Assembly: GCA_964531095.1 (NCBI GenBank)
Contig: CAZHED010000006.1
Coordinates: 119,718 to 183,717 of the forward strand
Origin: Palsa-1150 sp964531095
Lineage (GTDB): Bacteria; Myxococcota_A; Polyangia; Polyangiales; Polyangiaceae
DNA length: 64,000 bases
Direction of reading: 5' to 3'
The position numbers and the translations under genes were made by a program. Each line of letters begins with the position of its first letter. Position 1 is the stretch's first letter. Of this stretch, positions 1-12,590 are shown piece by piece. Below the pieces are notes generated by a model that made no database searches, was not told where the DNA came from, and worked only from the letters and a program-made list of their open reading frames with translations.

Positions 1-1
1 C

Positions 2-3000
2 GGTGCTCTGGCATCGTTGGAGCGAGCCTTCGCGTGCGACCCGGACGTCGAGGAGTACGGCACGCTCGCTCCCCGGGCGGCGGCGATCGCGCGGGCGCAG
101 GGGGCGACGGGCAGGATCGCGGCGATGGTCGCGACAGCCGATGATCGGCACGCGAACGTGGGGGTCTCGGCGCTGCGCCTGTTCGCGGCGGTTGCAGCGG
201 CAGCGGGCGACGCAGGTTTGCGGGCTCGCGCCTCTGCGGCGGCCGCTCTTCGTGCACCCGACGACGACGCGCTAATCATCGAAGCCGACGAAGCAATTCA
301 CGCGTTCCGTTCTCGGCCCGGAACGTCGTCCGAGGAGGCCGACCGCATCGCTCTTTGCATCCCACGCGAGCGACGAGCCGCGGCGCTCCTCGCTGCTGCT
401 AGGTCGCGCGTGACCGAAGGCGCCCACGGAGAAGCGGCGACGTGGTTCGAGCGGGCCGTCGACCTGCTCGGCGCACCGGCGCGCGCCGAAGTGGAGCGCG
501 AACTGCGACTCGCGTTGGAGGCCGCCGGAAGGGGTAGCGAGATCGAAGCCCGGGCGCTGCGGGAGGCGACCGCCGAAGACGCGACGCCGCTGGCCCGCGC
601 CGACGCGTGGACCCAGGTCGCCGAACTGCGCGAGCGCAGCGGGAATGCCGACGGAGCGGCGCGCGCACTTCGCGAGGCGTGCCGCCTCGATCCGGAGCCG
701 CTGGCTCGATGGAGCGCCGTCGAACGCGTCGCGGAAGCGGCGGGCGACGACGACGCACGCATCGAGGCGCTGGAACGGATCCTGGAGCGGGTGGGGGACG
801 ACGGGCGCGCCACTGTCCTCAAGCGGCTGGCGCGCGCGCAGGAGCGGCGCGGCGATCTCGAAGCGGCGGAGCGAACGTGGCGTCGCGTCATGACGCTCGA
901 CGTGGAGGACGAGAAAGTCGACCAGGCCATCCAATCGCTGATCGTGGCGCGCGGCAACTACGACGAGCTCGTGGGCCACCTGGCGCAGAGAGCCGAGCGC
1001 CTGAGCGCCCGCCCCGACAGCCGCGAGCTTTTGCGCGCGGTGCGGCTTCGCCGGGCGGCGATCTTGGAGCAGCGTCTGGGGCGCACCGCGGACGCCTGCG
1101 AAGAGCTGGAGCTGCTCCTTCGCGAGTGGCCGGACAGTGTCGTCGCCCTCCGCTACCTCGCCGACCTCTACGACCGTCAGGCGAACTTCGCGCGCTCCAT
1201 GCCGCTGTGGCGGCAAGCGGCAGCGCTCGAGGACAGCCAACCCGACAGCGAGGACCTCGAGCTACGGGCTGCCCGCGCCGCGCGCGCCGCAGGCGATCTG
1301 GTGGCCGCGCACCAGCATGCGAGTCGGGTGCTCGCGCGCTTTCCGAACGACGAAGGCGCGGCTCCCGCGCCGCCGGGTCGCGATCAACGGATCGACGAAG
1401 CGCTGGATCTTCGGATCGACGCTGCACGGGCGCTCGGCGCCGACGCCGACCTCGGCGACGCCCTCGATGCGGCGGCGTCCAGGCCTTCGAACGACGCGCC
1501 CACGCGCGCCGATCTGCTCCTTCAGTCTGCCGTGGCCGCTCTTCGCGCCGGTGACCTTTCGCGTGCGCTCGGCCGTGCCAGGCGAGCCGTCGAGGCCGCA
1601 CAAGATGTCGCGGGTCCGCAGCTCTTCGCGCGCGGGCTCGAGTATCGACTCCGCGGCGCCGGCGCTCCGGACGAAGCGCGTTCGACGATCGCGGAGCTCA
1701 GCCGGATCGGCCAGCCCCTCGGGCCCGACGACGCCGCGTTGCGAGCCTTCTTGCTCGCAGAGTCGCTCGACGTGGTCCAGGGCGGGGGCGCGGGGCTGAG
1801 CGAGCTCGAGGCGACCCGCGCGGCCGTCGGCGACCATGCGCTCGTCGCGCTCGGCATCGCCGATCGGCGCGCCGCACAGGGCCAATACGACGTGGCCATC
1901 GAAGCGTACCGCGCGGCGCTGCGCGGCCCCTTGCTCGGGCTACGCCGACCGGCCGCTGTCGCCTTGGCCGGCGCGGAGGTCGCCATTCGCTCGGGCAGCT
2001 GGGCGGACGCCGCCTATTTCATCGACGTTGCCGAGGAGCACGAGGAAGCGCGCGCGGCGGCGGCGGCGCTTCGGGAGCGGGTGGAGGCCTTGCCGGTATC
2101 CATCGAGCCCGCGGCCGACGTCCGGCTCTACGACCTGGAGGCGGCGGTGCACAGGGCGAAGGACGCGAGCGAGCGGGCGCAAGCCCGTCTGGCGCTGGCG
2201 CGCGGGCGACTCGATCTCGGCGACGCACGGGGCGCCGAGCCGCTGCTCTGGGAGGCGCTCGCAGATGGACTCGTCGAGGCGGGTGACGTGCTCGCACCGA
2301 TGATCGCGTCCGCGCCCGACCGTGCGCCGGAGCTCGTGCGCGTGCGCTGGCAACAGGTGGCTCTCGAGCCCGGGGATATCGAGCGGCTCCGTTCGCTGCG
2401 GGCTGCCGCGCTGGCTGCGGACGATCGGTCGCACGCGCGCGCCATCGAGCACGTGCTGCGGGCGTTCGACGCGGGCGCCGGCTCGCTCCCCCCGCCGCCG
2501 CTGGCGGCGCAGCCCGAACAGCCCGGAATTCTGGCGCTCCTCTCGCGCCCGTCGATGGATGCGGCGGGGGAGGCGCTCGCCCTGCTCTGGGAAGGCGCGA
2601 TGCAGCTCTTCGTACGCGACGCGGCGAGCTACGGCATCACGGGGGTCGAACGCGTGGAGCCGGGTCCGTCGTCGGCGGTATCGCGCCTCTACGAAGTGGC
2701 GGTGCGCGTGCTCGACTTCCCGCGCGTCCCGCTCTTCGTCATACGAACCGCAGGCAGCCCTCTCGGTTCGCGGATCGCGTTGCTGTCGCCGCCTTCGGTC
2801 ATTCTCAACGGCGACGTGCAGCACGAGACGGCCGAGCTGCGCTTCGAGCTCGGGCGCGGGTTGACGGCGGCGCTCCCGCACAACGTGCTGCGGCAGGCCC
2901 TCACCGAGGTGGAAGGGCGTGCCGTGATCGAGGCTCTACGCACCGCGTTCGGGCCGCCCGAGCTCGGACGACAGGTGGACGCTCGCGTTGCGCGTCTCGC

Positions 3001-3385
3001 GGAGTCGTTCTGGCAGATCATCCCGGCGAGCGCGCAGCGACGGCTCCAAGACCTGCTTCGTACGGCGGCGCTTGCGGATCACGGGCAGCTCGTCGAGGCA
3101 GCGCTGCAGAGCGGCCGGCGCGTCGGGATGTTTCTGGCGGGCGACTTTGCGTGTGCCGCGCGAAACCTGCTTGCCGAGTCTACCGCGCACGACGAGGCCA
3201 CTCGCGAGCTGCTGGCCGCGCCTCCGTCGCTCGAGACTCTGCGCGAGCTGTGCTTGGCCGTGCCGGCCCTCGCGGATCTGCTACGCCTTGCCGTGGGCTC
3301 CGAGTACGCCGATGCGCGCTGGCACTCCCTCGGGTCTGCCTCGCCTCGCCGAACGGCATCGTCGGGACGGTTCAGCCTCTTTTGA
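2..3385 (+). CDS. Large TPR-like protein, 5' end outside the window
   Basis: The frame is open from the left edge; the first possible start is TTG at 17, so the gene probably begins upstream. About 1,127 residues are visible. The protein is rich in Ala, Arg, Glu and Leu and looks helical. Degenerate TPR-like units fill roughly the first 800 residues, and the last ~250 (from 'LLSRPSMDAAGEALALLW') form a non-repeat domain. Large TPR proteins of this kind are common in Myxococcota. They are usually taken to be protein-protein scaffolds, but no function can be assigned here. Its stop lies 4 bp before the start of a lipoprotein gene on the same strand, which itself overlaps a third gene, so the three are probably one transcript. 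A convergent TPR protein (6037-8478) lies on the other side of the lipoprotein genes. Confidence 0.8.
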   Translation, partial: GALASLERAFACDPDVEEYGTLAPRAAAIARAQGATGRIAAMVATADDRHANVGVSALRLFAAVAAAAGDAGLRARASAAAALRAPDDDALIIEADEAIHAFRSRPGTSSEEADRIALCIPRERRAAALLAAARSRVTEGAHGEAATWFERAVDLLGAPARAEVERELRLALEAAGRGSEIEARALREATAEDATPLARADAWTQVAELRERSGNADGAARALREACRLDPEPLARWSAVERVAEAAGDDDARIEALERILERVGDDGRATVLKRLARAQERRGDLEAAERTWRRVMTLDVEDEKVDQAIQSLIVARGNYDELVGHLAQRAERLSARPDSRELLRAVRLRRAAILEQRLGRTADACEELELLLREWPDSVVALRYLADLYDRQANFARSMPLWRQAAALEDSQPDSEDLELRAARAARAAGDLVAAHQHASRVLARFPNDEGAAPAPPGRDQRIDEALDLRIDAARALGADADLGDALDAAASRPSNDAPTRADLLLQSAVAALRAGDLSRALGRARRAVEAAQDVAGPQLFARGLEYRLRGAGAPDEARSTIAELSRIGQPLGPDDAALRAFLLAESLDVVQGGGAGLSELEATRAAVGDHALVALGIADRRAAQGQYDVAIEAYRAALRGPLLGLRRPAAVALAGAEVAIRSGSWADAAYFIDVAEEHEEARAAAAALRERVEALPVSIEPAADVRLYDLEAAVHRAKDASERAQARLALARGRLDLGDARGAEPLLWEALADGLVEAGDVLAPMIASAPDRAPELVRVRWQQVALEPGDIERLRSLRAAALAADDRSHARAIEHVLRAFDAGAGSLPPPPLAAQPEQPGILALLSRPSMDAAGEALALLWEGAMQLFVRDAASYGITGVERVEPGPSSAVSRLYEVAVRVLDFPRVPLFVIRTAGSPLGSRIALLSPPSVILNGDVQHETAELRFELGRGLTAALPHNVLRQALTEVEGRAVIEALRTAFGPPELGRQVDARVARLAESFWQIIPASAQRRLQDLLRTAALADHGQLVEAALQSGRRVGMFLAGDFACAARNLLAESTAHDEATRELLAAPPSLETLRELCLAVPALADLLRLAVGSEYADARWHSLGSASPRRTASSGRFSLF

Positions 3386-3389
3386 GCCA

Positions 3390-3995
3390 ATGCTTCTCGG
3401 TTTTCGATCCATCGTCCTCGCCCTGGCCGGATGCTCGTGCACGGGGCTGGCTCTGGGGGGCGGGGGATGCGTCGTTGCGCCGCCGGCCGAGTTGCCTCCG
3501 CTCGTCCAGCTCCCGCCGCGCATCTTGCACGACTCGGTGGTTCCGCCGCAGGGCGTGCCGCTTCCGGCCTGGCCAATCGCGCCGAATGCGCTCCTCGTGC
3601 CCGTCGTGGTCGACGACCCCAGCCGGACATACGACTACCGCGTTTTCGTCGACTACGCGCAGTGGCAGGAGCCCGTGAGCCCCACGCCGTCGCTCATGCC
3701 CGCCGCGGACGGAGGGGTGATCCTGTCGATTTCGATCAACCCCCAACAGCCGAATCGCGTGATCGATCTCGGCGCGTGCCACGAAATCAAAGTCGTCGTG
3801 GCTCACAGTTTCTTGCCGTTGCAGAACAACGCCACGCCCGATTCGCTCGGCGGCGACAGCGTCTTCTGGCCGTACTACCCGTCCAGCGATCCGTACACTT
3901 GCACAGTGCAAGAGGCCGGAGCGGCGGCGGCGTCCATCGACGGGTCGCCCGACGTGCTGCCCATTCCGCCTGCGTCGGAGGGTGGCGAGCTGTGA
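3390..3995 (+). CDS. Hypothetical lipoprotein, 201 aa
   Basis: The start is ATG 3390, just after the upstream TPR gene stops. The N-terminus has a hydrophobic stretch with candidate lipobox cysteines ('LALAGC' and 'GGGGC' in the first ~27 residues), so the product is probably lipid-anchored in the periplasm or outer membrane. The body has no recognised catalytic motif. It contains Pro-rich segments and two central cysteines (near 'LGACHE' and 'YTCTV') that could form a disulfide. Its TGA overlaps the GTG start of the next gene by 4 bp, suggesting translational coupling and a shared complex. I do not recognise the family. Confidence 0.75.
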   Translation: MLLGFRSIVLALAGCSCTGLALGGGGCVVAPPAELPPLVQLPPRILHDSVVPPQGVPLPAWPIAPNALLVPVVVDDPSRTYDYRVFVDYAQWQEPVSPTPSLMPAADGGVILSISINPQQPNRVIDLGACHEIKVVVAHSFLPLQNNATPDSLGGDSVFWPYYPSSDPYTCTVQEAGAAAASIDGSPDVLPIPPASEGGEL

Positions 3996-5983
3996 AACTC
4001 GGGCCGACGCAGCGCTGGACAGGAGGGATGGCGGTCGGGATCGGCGTCGCCGTGGCGTGCACGCGAATCGCCCCGCCACCCGTGCCGATCGCGCCAGCGA
4101 ACGCGTGCCCGGATCACCCTTGCGGCGCATACGTCGAGGAGGGCGGGGTGGCCTGCAAAGATGGAGTGTGCATCGACCCGTCGCCGGCTCCCCCAGCCCA
4201 TCTCGTTCTCTTGGTTGCCGTTCCGGTTGACGCGCAATCCGCACCCGGACTGACGTTTGCCATCCCCCTTTCCGATGTGGCGCTCGACGCTGGCCCCACG
4301 TTTCTCCCGACCGCGCTGAACTTCGGAAGGTATCTGGTCACTCCGTCGATCATTCTCGCCGTTCAGGGCGACACCAGTCTCGGGACGGGAATCACGTCGC
4401 TGCCGGTGCACGTGACGTATCGGCCCCTCTGGCCCGCCGGGTCGGCCTTACCCACGGTGCCGCCGGATTCCGGGCTGCCCCTCGTAGACGCCGTGGGTGT
4501 CGGGCTGGCGCTCTACCCGGTGGAAGTGGACGCCGTCCCAGCGCGCAACGGGATTCTCGCGGGGCCGTCGGGAGGGCCGGACATGGCCTTTGCCACCTAC
4601 GTTCAAGCCGGCGTCGTCTACGAGCGGACCCTCGCGCCCGACCCGCCGTTCGATCGGACGTTCCCGCCCGACGTCAACCGCCTCGAGTTTTCGCCGAGGC
4701 AACCGCCGGAGGCGTACATGGACGACGAGCATGGCCCGGACAACACGAACAAGACGGAGCTGACGACGACCGTCCCCACCTTCGATCTATCGCGCGCCGA
4801 CGGGCTCCCTATCGACGGCTGGACGGCGTACTTGCGGGACGCGACGACGAAGCGACCGATTTCACCCGTGAAGCCGCTCAGCGGGACGGCGACACCCGAT
4901 GGCGGGTTGCTATTGCCGACCAGCCATCATCCCCCGCCGGTGGGCAACAGCGCGGCCGATGCGCTCACCAACGCCGAGCTCGTGATGGCACCTCCGGCTG
5001 GGGCGACGATGCCCACGGCCATTTTCCCGGCGGTCGCCGTACTCCCGCGCGCGGAGACCTATGCGTTCGTGCCGCACCCTGTGACAGTGCAAGGCAGCGT
5101 CGCGTGGTCCGACGGGAATCCGGTCTCGGCGGACATCGTCTTCGAGGCGACCGGCGTCTACGCCGTTCCGCGATCGCCCGTCGCAGACCCCGGCGACGCC
5201 GGCGGATCGGGAGAGGGCGGCGACGCCGCAGAGGGCGCTGACGCGGGGGCAACGCTTCCGCTGCAGACGCAGGGCTTCGAGTACGCCGCTCACGCGAGTG
5301 CGCAGCCGGATCTCGCGACGGGTACTTCCACCTACTCGATCCTATTGCCGCGCGGCGAATACCGCGTCGCGGTACGCCCCGTCGACGGGACGCCGCCACT
5401 CGTGGACGGCTCGCCGCTCTCGCACGCGATGCGGGTGTTGGAAAGGTTCGACACCGGCCAGAGCGGCGACCCGATTGCGGGTCCGGACGTCACAATCAAG
5501 CCGGCGCCGATCGTTTCTGGAGCGGCGCTCGTCGCGGATGGGCGCCCGCTCGCCGGCGCGACCGTCGAGGCTCTCCCGATTCACTGTGCCCGGTCGACGC
5601 GAAATGACGGCGGCCCGCCTCCTCAAGACTCTCCGGCTTGCATGCCGCGCTATGCGCAGACGGTGACCGCCGACTCCGACGGTTCGTTCGCCCTGGCGCT
5701 CGATCCGGGCGAGTACGTCGCTCGCGTGGAGCCCGCCGAGGGAACCCGTCTGCCCTGGGTCGCCCAGGTCGTCTCTGTGCCGGCGTCCGGCGCGCTGACC
5801 TTTCGCGTTCCGGCGCCGGTCCACCGGGAGGCGCAGCTTTTCGGGCAGGACGGGATCGCCGTCGCGAACGCCATCGTGCGCATGTTCGCCGTGCCGGCGG
5901 ACGGTCCGGCCGTCGAATTGGGACGCGCGATCACCGATGCCACGGGACGCTTCGACATGTACATCGACCCAGGTGCCCAGTAG
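3992..5983 (+). CDS. Lipoprotein with carboxypeptidase-regulatory-like beta domains
   Basis: The GTG start at 3992 overlaps the previous stop, giving 663 aa; longer upstream starts would run inside the previous gene. The N-terminus has a hydrophobic stretch ending in a lipobox-like 'GVAVAC', so export and lipidation are likely. A Cys-rich segment follows (residues ~30-60). The C-terminal third carries repeated beta-sandwich-like units of the type 'ADGRPLAGATVEA ... DSDGSFALALDPGEY' and 'TDATGRFDMYIDPG', typical of carboxypeptidase-regulatory-like (transthyretin-fold) domains in surface proteins. The middle is Pro/Asp-rich. The role is probably structural or ligand binding at the cell surface. 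It converges on the TPR gene at 6037 with a 53-bp gap. Confidence 0.75.
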   Translation: MKLGPTQRWTGGMAVGIGVAVACTRIAPPPVPIAPANACPDHPCGAYVEEGGVACKDGVCIDPSPAPPAHLVLLVAVPVDAQSAPGLTFAIPLSDVALDAGPTFLPTALNFGRYLVTPSIILAVQGDTSLGTGITSLPVHVTYRPLWPAGSALPTVPPDSGLPLVDAVGVGLALYPVEVDAVPARNGILAGPSGGPDMAFATYVQAGVVYERTLAPDPPFDRTFPPDVNRLEFSPRQPPEAYMDDEHGPDNTNKTELTTTVPTFDLSRADGLPIDGWTAYLRDATTKRPISPVKPLSGTATPDGGLLLPTSHHPPPVGNSAADALTNAELVMAPPAGATMPTAIFPAVAVLPRAETYAFVPHPVTVQGSVAWSDGNPVSADIVFEATGVYAVPRSPVADPGDAGGSGEGGDAAEGADAGATLPLQTQGFEYAAHASAQPDLATGTSTYSILLPRGEYRVAVRPVDGTPPLVDGSPLSHAMRVLERFDTGQSGDPIAGPDVTIKPAPIVSGAALVADGRPLAGATVEALPIHCARSTRNDGGPPPQDSPACMPRYAQTVTADSDGSFALALDPGEYVARVEPAEGTRLPWVAQVVSVPASGALTFRVPAPVHREAQLFGQDGIAVANAIVRMFAVPADGPAVELGRAITDATGRFDMYIDPGAQ

Positions 5984-6036
5984 GCGCGGCGGCGTTGACG
6001 ACCGCGACCGGCAACCGCGCCCGCCTCCACTTGGGG

Positions 6037-8478
6037 CTAACCCGGGAGAGTCTCCATCGCTCCTCGATACAGCGCGGCTTCGTCCAGCCTCCCGGCGATC
6101 TCGGCCTGTTCCGCCAGACGCGCGAGAACGGCCCGCGCCCGTGGGGCAAGGATCGCACGCCGCTCGGGGGTCGCGTCCTCCAGGCGCGCGCTCAAAAGAG
6201 CCAGAAGCTCGTGCCCACGGCCGAGCAACTCCAGCAGCGACCCGAGCTCGTCGGCAGCTGCATCGTCCCCGGGGTTCGCGTGGAGGCGGCGTGTGAGCTC
6301 CTCGGCCCGCGACCCGGCGCGCACTTCTTCCTCCGTGCTCGGCGCCTCCGCAGCCAGCGCGAGATCGACGGCAAAAGGGCGCTCATTGGCGTTCGACGCG
6401 TGAACCGCCGAGCCCTCTTCGACTTCGGCGAACGTGGCGCTTTCGTTCGGCGTCGACGGCGCCGGCGCGTCGGGCTCGACGCGCGCCACGAGCGCGCCGA
6501 CATCGCGATAGGCGCGGCGAAGATCGACGTCGTGCGGACTCAGCCTGAGAGCGGCTGCCAGGTAGCGCTGCGCTCCCAGGGGGTCGTGCAACCGTGATCT
6601 GTGCAGGTCGCTGGCCTCGACGAGGAGGCCTACGATGGCGGCCGTTCGCACCGACGGGCCTTCCCCGGGGCCGCGCGTGTGCGCCGACAGAGCGCTGGAT
6701 GCATCGGGCGCAACGAGCGAGGTCGCGAGCTCCCGCAGGCGGGCAAAGGCGAGGGCCGCGCCCGCCACGTCGCCCAGTCGTGCGCGCCACCGCCCTTCGA
6801 GTCCGCGGGCGATCGGGCCCTCGAATGTGTCCGCGCCGATGGCAGCGACCCGCGCAATCGCCGTCGGGAGATCGTCGAGGCGCTCCGCAAGAGCGCGCGC
6901 GAGGTCCATGAGAATGGGGGCCGTCCGGGCGGCCGGCGCGTGTTGCGACTCCGCGATCTCGACGGCGCGAACGATCACCGCCACACCCCGCGCCTTGAGA
7001 CCCTCGGTGACCAGCGCTGCGCCGAGCCCCGCAAGCGCTTCGGGCTCGTCGGGCGCGTGACGGAGCGCCCGCTCGAAGAGCGCTGCGGCCCGGTCGCCGA
7101 GGCCGGCAGACCGCCACGCGCGTCCGGCTCGCATCCACACCGCGTACTTCGCCCGGCCGCCCCGGGCCTGCGCGTCGAGGTGCTCTACATCCGCCGTCGC
7201 GTCTTCCAACCGACCGAGCTCCAGTCGTCGCACGACCCGCAGCCATCGGGCCGGGGTCGACCGCGGGGCGCGTGCCAGCGCCCGATCCAGCCAGCGCGAC
7301 GCTTCCTCGGCATCTGCCGTCAGCCGAGCCGCGAGCTCGAACGCACGCGCCGCGATCGCCGGAGCCGGATCGGTCGTACCGGCGCGTTCGAAGCTCGCCA
7401 CCGCTGCGTCGACATCTCCAATCGCCGCAAGGAGCTCGCCCGGCGTCGTCCCGAAGTGTGTGTCGGGCGTTTGCCCGCCGCTCGTGTGCGTCGCCTCGGC
7501 GAGCGTCGCCAATGCCGCCTCCGCTCGCCCGGGGGTGCGCGCGTCGATTTCGAGGATGCGCCGCGCGATTTCGATGTGGCGCGGAGCGCGCTCGAGGACA
7601 CCGAGGTAGAGCGCACGGGCCTCCTCCGGGGCACCGCCGGCGAGCGCGTCGTCCCCCTCGCGGAGCATCGCCGCGATCTCGCGCCCCCGTACTGCCTCCT
7701 CGAGCGGGGCCGCGGAGAGCGCTCCGCGCGCAGCGCGAAGGATCCACGACTCGGCATGTGCGGCGACGGTCGCCCAGCCCACGCCCTCGGCTGCCGGCAC
7801 GCGGGCACCGGCCTCGGGCAGCAGCGCCCGGGCCAGCGCCAGCGCCCCACGGCGGACGATGAACACAGCTCCCTCGCGGCTCGCGAGGTCACCGAGAATG
7901 GCCTCCGCGCATGCGATCGCGATCGCCGTCGCAGAGGCCGGCAGGTCCGTTCCTCGGGCGCGCCTCACGACGAAGACGAGATCGCTCGCCTCGGCCACGA
8001 CGTCCACGTCGAACGAGACGACGGGCGCGTGGGGGAGATCCGTTCGGTCGTCTTCCGCGTCGACCGTCTGCGTCACGCACACGCTCGCCCCCGCGGCGCG
8101 AACGCCGATCCACACCTCGGGCACTCGCGACCCGACCAAGCCCCGCAAGCGCGGTGCCGCCCACCGCTCGACGGCACGCGCCGAGGCCTCCACCTGGATG
8201 GTCTGCAGCTCTCCGCGCCGATGGCGGAACCTGGGAACGCCGCCGGAAACGTCGACCGGGAAGCGAATCCCGGGCAACGTCGCCGTCAGCTCGGTCACCG
8301 CGAGGCCCCCGATCACCACGGGTTCCGCCAGCTCGATGCCCACGCCGTCCCGCCCGATGGCGAGGCGTAACACTACCTCGCCCTGGTTTCGACCGCGTTT
8401 CGGCGCGACTCTCCCCTTGCGCGGGGCTTGGGAAACCAGAGAAGCTGGCGCCCGGGGAGGGATGGGGCGGGTCGGCAT
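6037..8478 (-). CDS. TPR-repeat protein, 813 aa
   Basis: The frame is open far upstream, but anything beyond ~8478 would be antisense to dnaG or its leader, so I choose ATG 8478 (protein begins 'MPTRPIPPRAP'). The first ~250 residues look like a beta-rich, PilZ-like or regulatory domain ('GEVVLRLAIGRDGVGIELAE'), followed by TPR-like helical repeats over residues ~300-650 ('EEARALYLGVLERAPRHIE', 'ALFERALRHAPDEPEALAGL'). These match the TPR consensus well. The protein is cytosolic, with no signal peptide. It is divergent from dnaG across 300 bp and convergent with the lipoprotein genes. Its biological role is unknown. Confidence 0.8.
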   Translation of the reverse strand: MPTRPIPPRAPASLVSQAPRKGRVAPKRGRNQGEVVLRLAIGRDGVGIELAEPVVIGGLAVTELTATLPGIRFPVDVSGGVPRFRHRRGELQTIQVEASARAVERWAAPRLRGLVGSRVPEVWIGVRAAGASVCVTQTVDAEDDRTDLPHAPVVSFDVDVVAEASDLVFVVRRARGTDLPASATAIAIACAEAILGDLASREGAVFIVRRGALALARALLPEAGARVPAAEGVGWATVAAHAESWILRAARGALSAAPLEEAVRGREIAAMLREGDDALAGGAPEEARALYLGVLERAPRHIEIARRILEIDARTPGRAEAALATLAEATHTSGGQTPDTHFGTTPGELLAAIGDVDAAVASFERAGTTDPAPAIAARAFELAARLTADAEEASRWLDRALARAPRSTPARWLRVVRRLELGRLEDATADVEHLDAQARGGRAKYAVWMRAGRAWRSAGLGDRAAALFERALRHAPDEPEALAGLGAALVTEGLKARGVAVIVRAVEIAESQHAPAARTAPILMDLARALAERLDDLPTAIARVAAIGADTFEGPIARGLEGRWRARLGDVAGAALAFARLRELATSLVAPDASSALSAHTRGPGEGPSVRTAAIVGLLVEASDLHRSRLHDPLGAQRYLAAALRLSPHDVDLRRAYRDVGALVARVEPDAPAPSTPNESATFAEVEEGSAVHASNANERPFAVDLALAAEAPSTEEEVRAGSRAEELTRRLHANPGDDAAADELGSLLELLGRGHELLALLSARLEDATPERRAILAPRARAVLARLAEQAEIAGRLDEAALYRGAMETLPG

Positions 8479-8778
8479 CGGTTGGCCGCGCACCGAATCG
8501 TACCAGCGGGGTACAGGGCGCGCGACTTTCCGTCTGGTGCAGCCTCGCGCTGCCCCTGCCGCCGTGGCCTCGTTGCACGCGCTTCGCGCCCCGCTTCGAC
8601 GGACCGAACGGGACGCGCAGAACGTTGGCGGGCAGCGGACCGACCCGCTGCCGAAACAGAACGAACGTTTCGGCGAGCGTTCGCGCCTCCCGAGCCCCCC
8701 ACCGGTCGCTTTGAGGACGCCCCTCGCCTTGACCCCCGCGAGCGCGCATGTATCAAAGTCATCGGTGGCGCATTCGCG
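8479..8778. other. Intergenic region between TPR gene and dnaG
   Basis: This 300-bp region lies between two divergent genes and must hold both promoters. No convincing -35/-10 pair could be picked out by eye. It contains a perfect 8-bp inverted repeat, GGCAGCGG / CCGCTGCC, at 8631-8652 with a 6-base loop. A weaker CGAACG / CGTTCG pair lies about ten bases further on. Either could be a regulator site or a small hairpin; neither is followed by a T-run. Confidence 0.35.
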
Positions 8779-10738
8779 ATGATCTCGAAGGACACGATCT
8801 CGCTCGTGCGCGACCGAACCGATCTCGTGGCGGTCGTCTCGGAGAGCGTTCCTTCCCTCAAGAAGCGGGGGCGACGCTTCCTCGGCTTGTGCCCGTTCCA
8901 CCAGGAAAAGACGCCAAGCTTCCACGTCAACCCCGACTCGGGGCTCTATTACTGCTTTGGATGCAAAGAGACCGGCGACGTGTTCCGCTTTCTCGAGCGC
9001 ATGGAGGGATACACGTTCGTCGAGGCGGTGAAGTCCCTCGCCGAGCGCGCGGGGATCCCGATCCTCGAGGAAAAGGTGAGCGCGCCGACGGACGCGGATC
9101 GCCTGAAGAGAGAGCGTGACGCGCTCTTCAGCGTCCTTCAGATGGCGGCCACCTGGTACGAGCAGCAGCTTCGGGAGCACCCGCAGCGTGACTACGCCGT
9201 GGCCGAGCTGGAACGGCGGGGCCTTCCACCGACGACGGACGCCGTGCAGGCATTTCGCATCGGGTACGCCCCCCCGGGCTGGGACGGACTTACGTGCTTT
9301 CTGAAGGCTCAGGGCGTGTCGCCTGCGGTGGCCGAGAGCGTTGGGCTGCTGGTCCCGCGCACGGGGGCATCCGGGTATTACGACCGCTTCCGGCACCGGC
9401 TGATGTTCGCGGTCCTCGACGTCCAAGGGCGCGTCGTCGCATTCAGCGGCCGTGCCCTCGTGCCCATCGAAGACACGGAGCCCGCGGACTCCGGAGCCCC
9501 TCGAGACAAGCCGGCCGCGGCTCCCCGCGACCCCCCGCCCAAGTACATCAACTCGCCCGAGAGCCCGGTCTACATCAAGGGAAGCCACATCTTCGGCCTC
9601 TGGCAAGCGCGCCACGCGATCCGCCGCGCGGAGCACGCGATCGTGGTCGAAGGCAACTTCGATGTCGTGAGCCTGCACGCCCGTGGCATCGAGAACGTCG
9701 TCGCGCCGCTGGGCACCGCTTTCACCGTCGAGCAGGCGCGGCTCCTGCGGCGCTACGCCGTTCAAGTGACGCTGCTCTTCGATGCGGACGCTGCGGGCCG
9801 CAAAGCGGCGCGTGCGGCCGAGGGGCCATGCGATCAGGCGGGGCTGGACGCAAGGGTGGCCCTCTTGCCCGACCGGATGGATCCCGACGAGTTTGTGCGC
9901 AGCAAGGGCGACAAGGCGCTACGGCACGTGGTCGGACAGGCGCGCGGGCTCTTCGAGTACCTGATCGACGTCGATCTCGATCCGTCGTTCAATGCCGCCG
10001 ATGCAATCGAAGTGGCCGCGCGGGTCGAGCGCGTCGTGGCCATCATCGACCGGCAAAAGGACCCCATGAGGCGGGCGATGCTCGAAGCGTACGCGGATTA
10101 CGCAGCGAGCCGCCTCGATCTGGTACGCTCCGCGCCCAATGCGTGGCTCGCGCTCCGGCGAAGGTTCAGGGCCCCGGCAAGGGCCGCGCGAGTGCACGCC
10201 GGGCCGAGGCCGTCCGAGGCTCGCGTCCAACCCCGCCGCCCGGGTCAAGACGAGCGCAAGGCCATCATCGGGGCGATCCTCGATTTTCCGGTGCTTCTGG
10301 ACGATTCGGAACTGCAGGGCGTTCTGCCGCTCCTGGAAGGGGAGTCGGCACGGATCGTGGCGGCCATCCGGCCGTCGATGCGCGTCAACGCGGCGGGCGA
10401 AAAAGTCCTGGACAGCTCCGAATTCCTTGCGCAAATGCCTCCGGCGATCCAAGCCTTCGCGTCTGCGCGTTTGGCCGCACCCGCACACGACACGATCGAC
10501 GAAGCGCGTGCAACCGTGAGCGTGAACGAGAAAAAGCTCCGAGATAGCAACATTGCGCGAGAGGCGAACGAGATTGTCCGTGAGCAGCATCGAGTGGTCG
10601 GCGACTGGGACACGGAGCTGGAGCTCGCGAGGCATGCGGACTCGATCGTTCGCGGGCGACAGGGCTTGATGGGGACGAGGGTCTTGGGCGCATCGCTAGG
10701 CGGCCAAGCACGATTGGGGCAGAAGCACCGAGGGAGCG

Positions 10739-10758
<20 letters not shown>
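8779..10758 (+). CDS. dnaG: DNA primase
   Basis: DnaG makes RNA primers for DNA replication at the fork with DnaB helicase. The 659-aa product has the CHC2 zinc finger near the start (C38, H41, C59, C62; 'CPFHQEKTPSFH' then 'YYCFGC'), the RNA polymerase/TOPRIM core with 'VVEGNFDVVSLHARG' and the metal-binding 'LLFDADAAGRKA', and a C-terminal helical region for DnaB contact. The length is normal for the family. ATG 8779 sits just before the conserved 'ISLVRDRTDLV'. The frame is open further upstream but without conserved sequence. The last 20 bp overlap the start of rpoD, in keeping with the classic primase-sigma factor operon. Confidence 0.97.
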
Positions 10759-12511
<1,753 letters not shown>

Positions 12512-12590
12512 AAGCGTCTTCTTGCCGTGCACGTCCGCGTGTCGCGTGCCCGAAGCCTTCAGGATCCAGGTCAGGGGATTCGACCGCAGA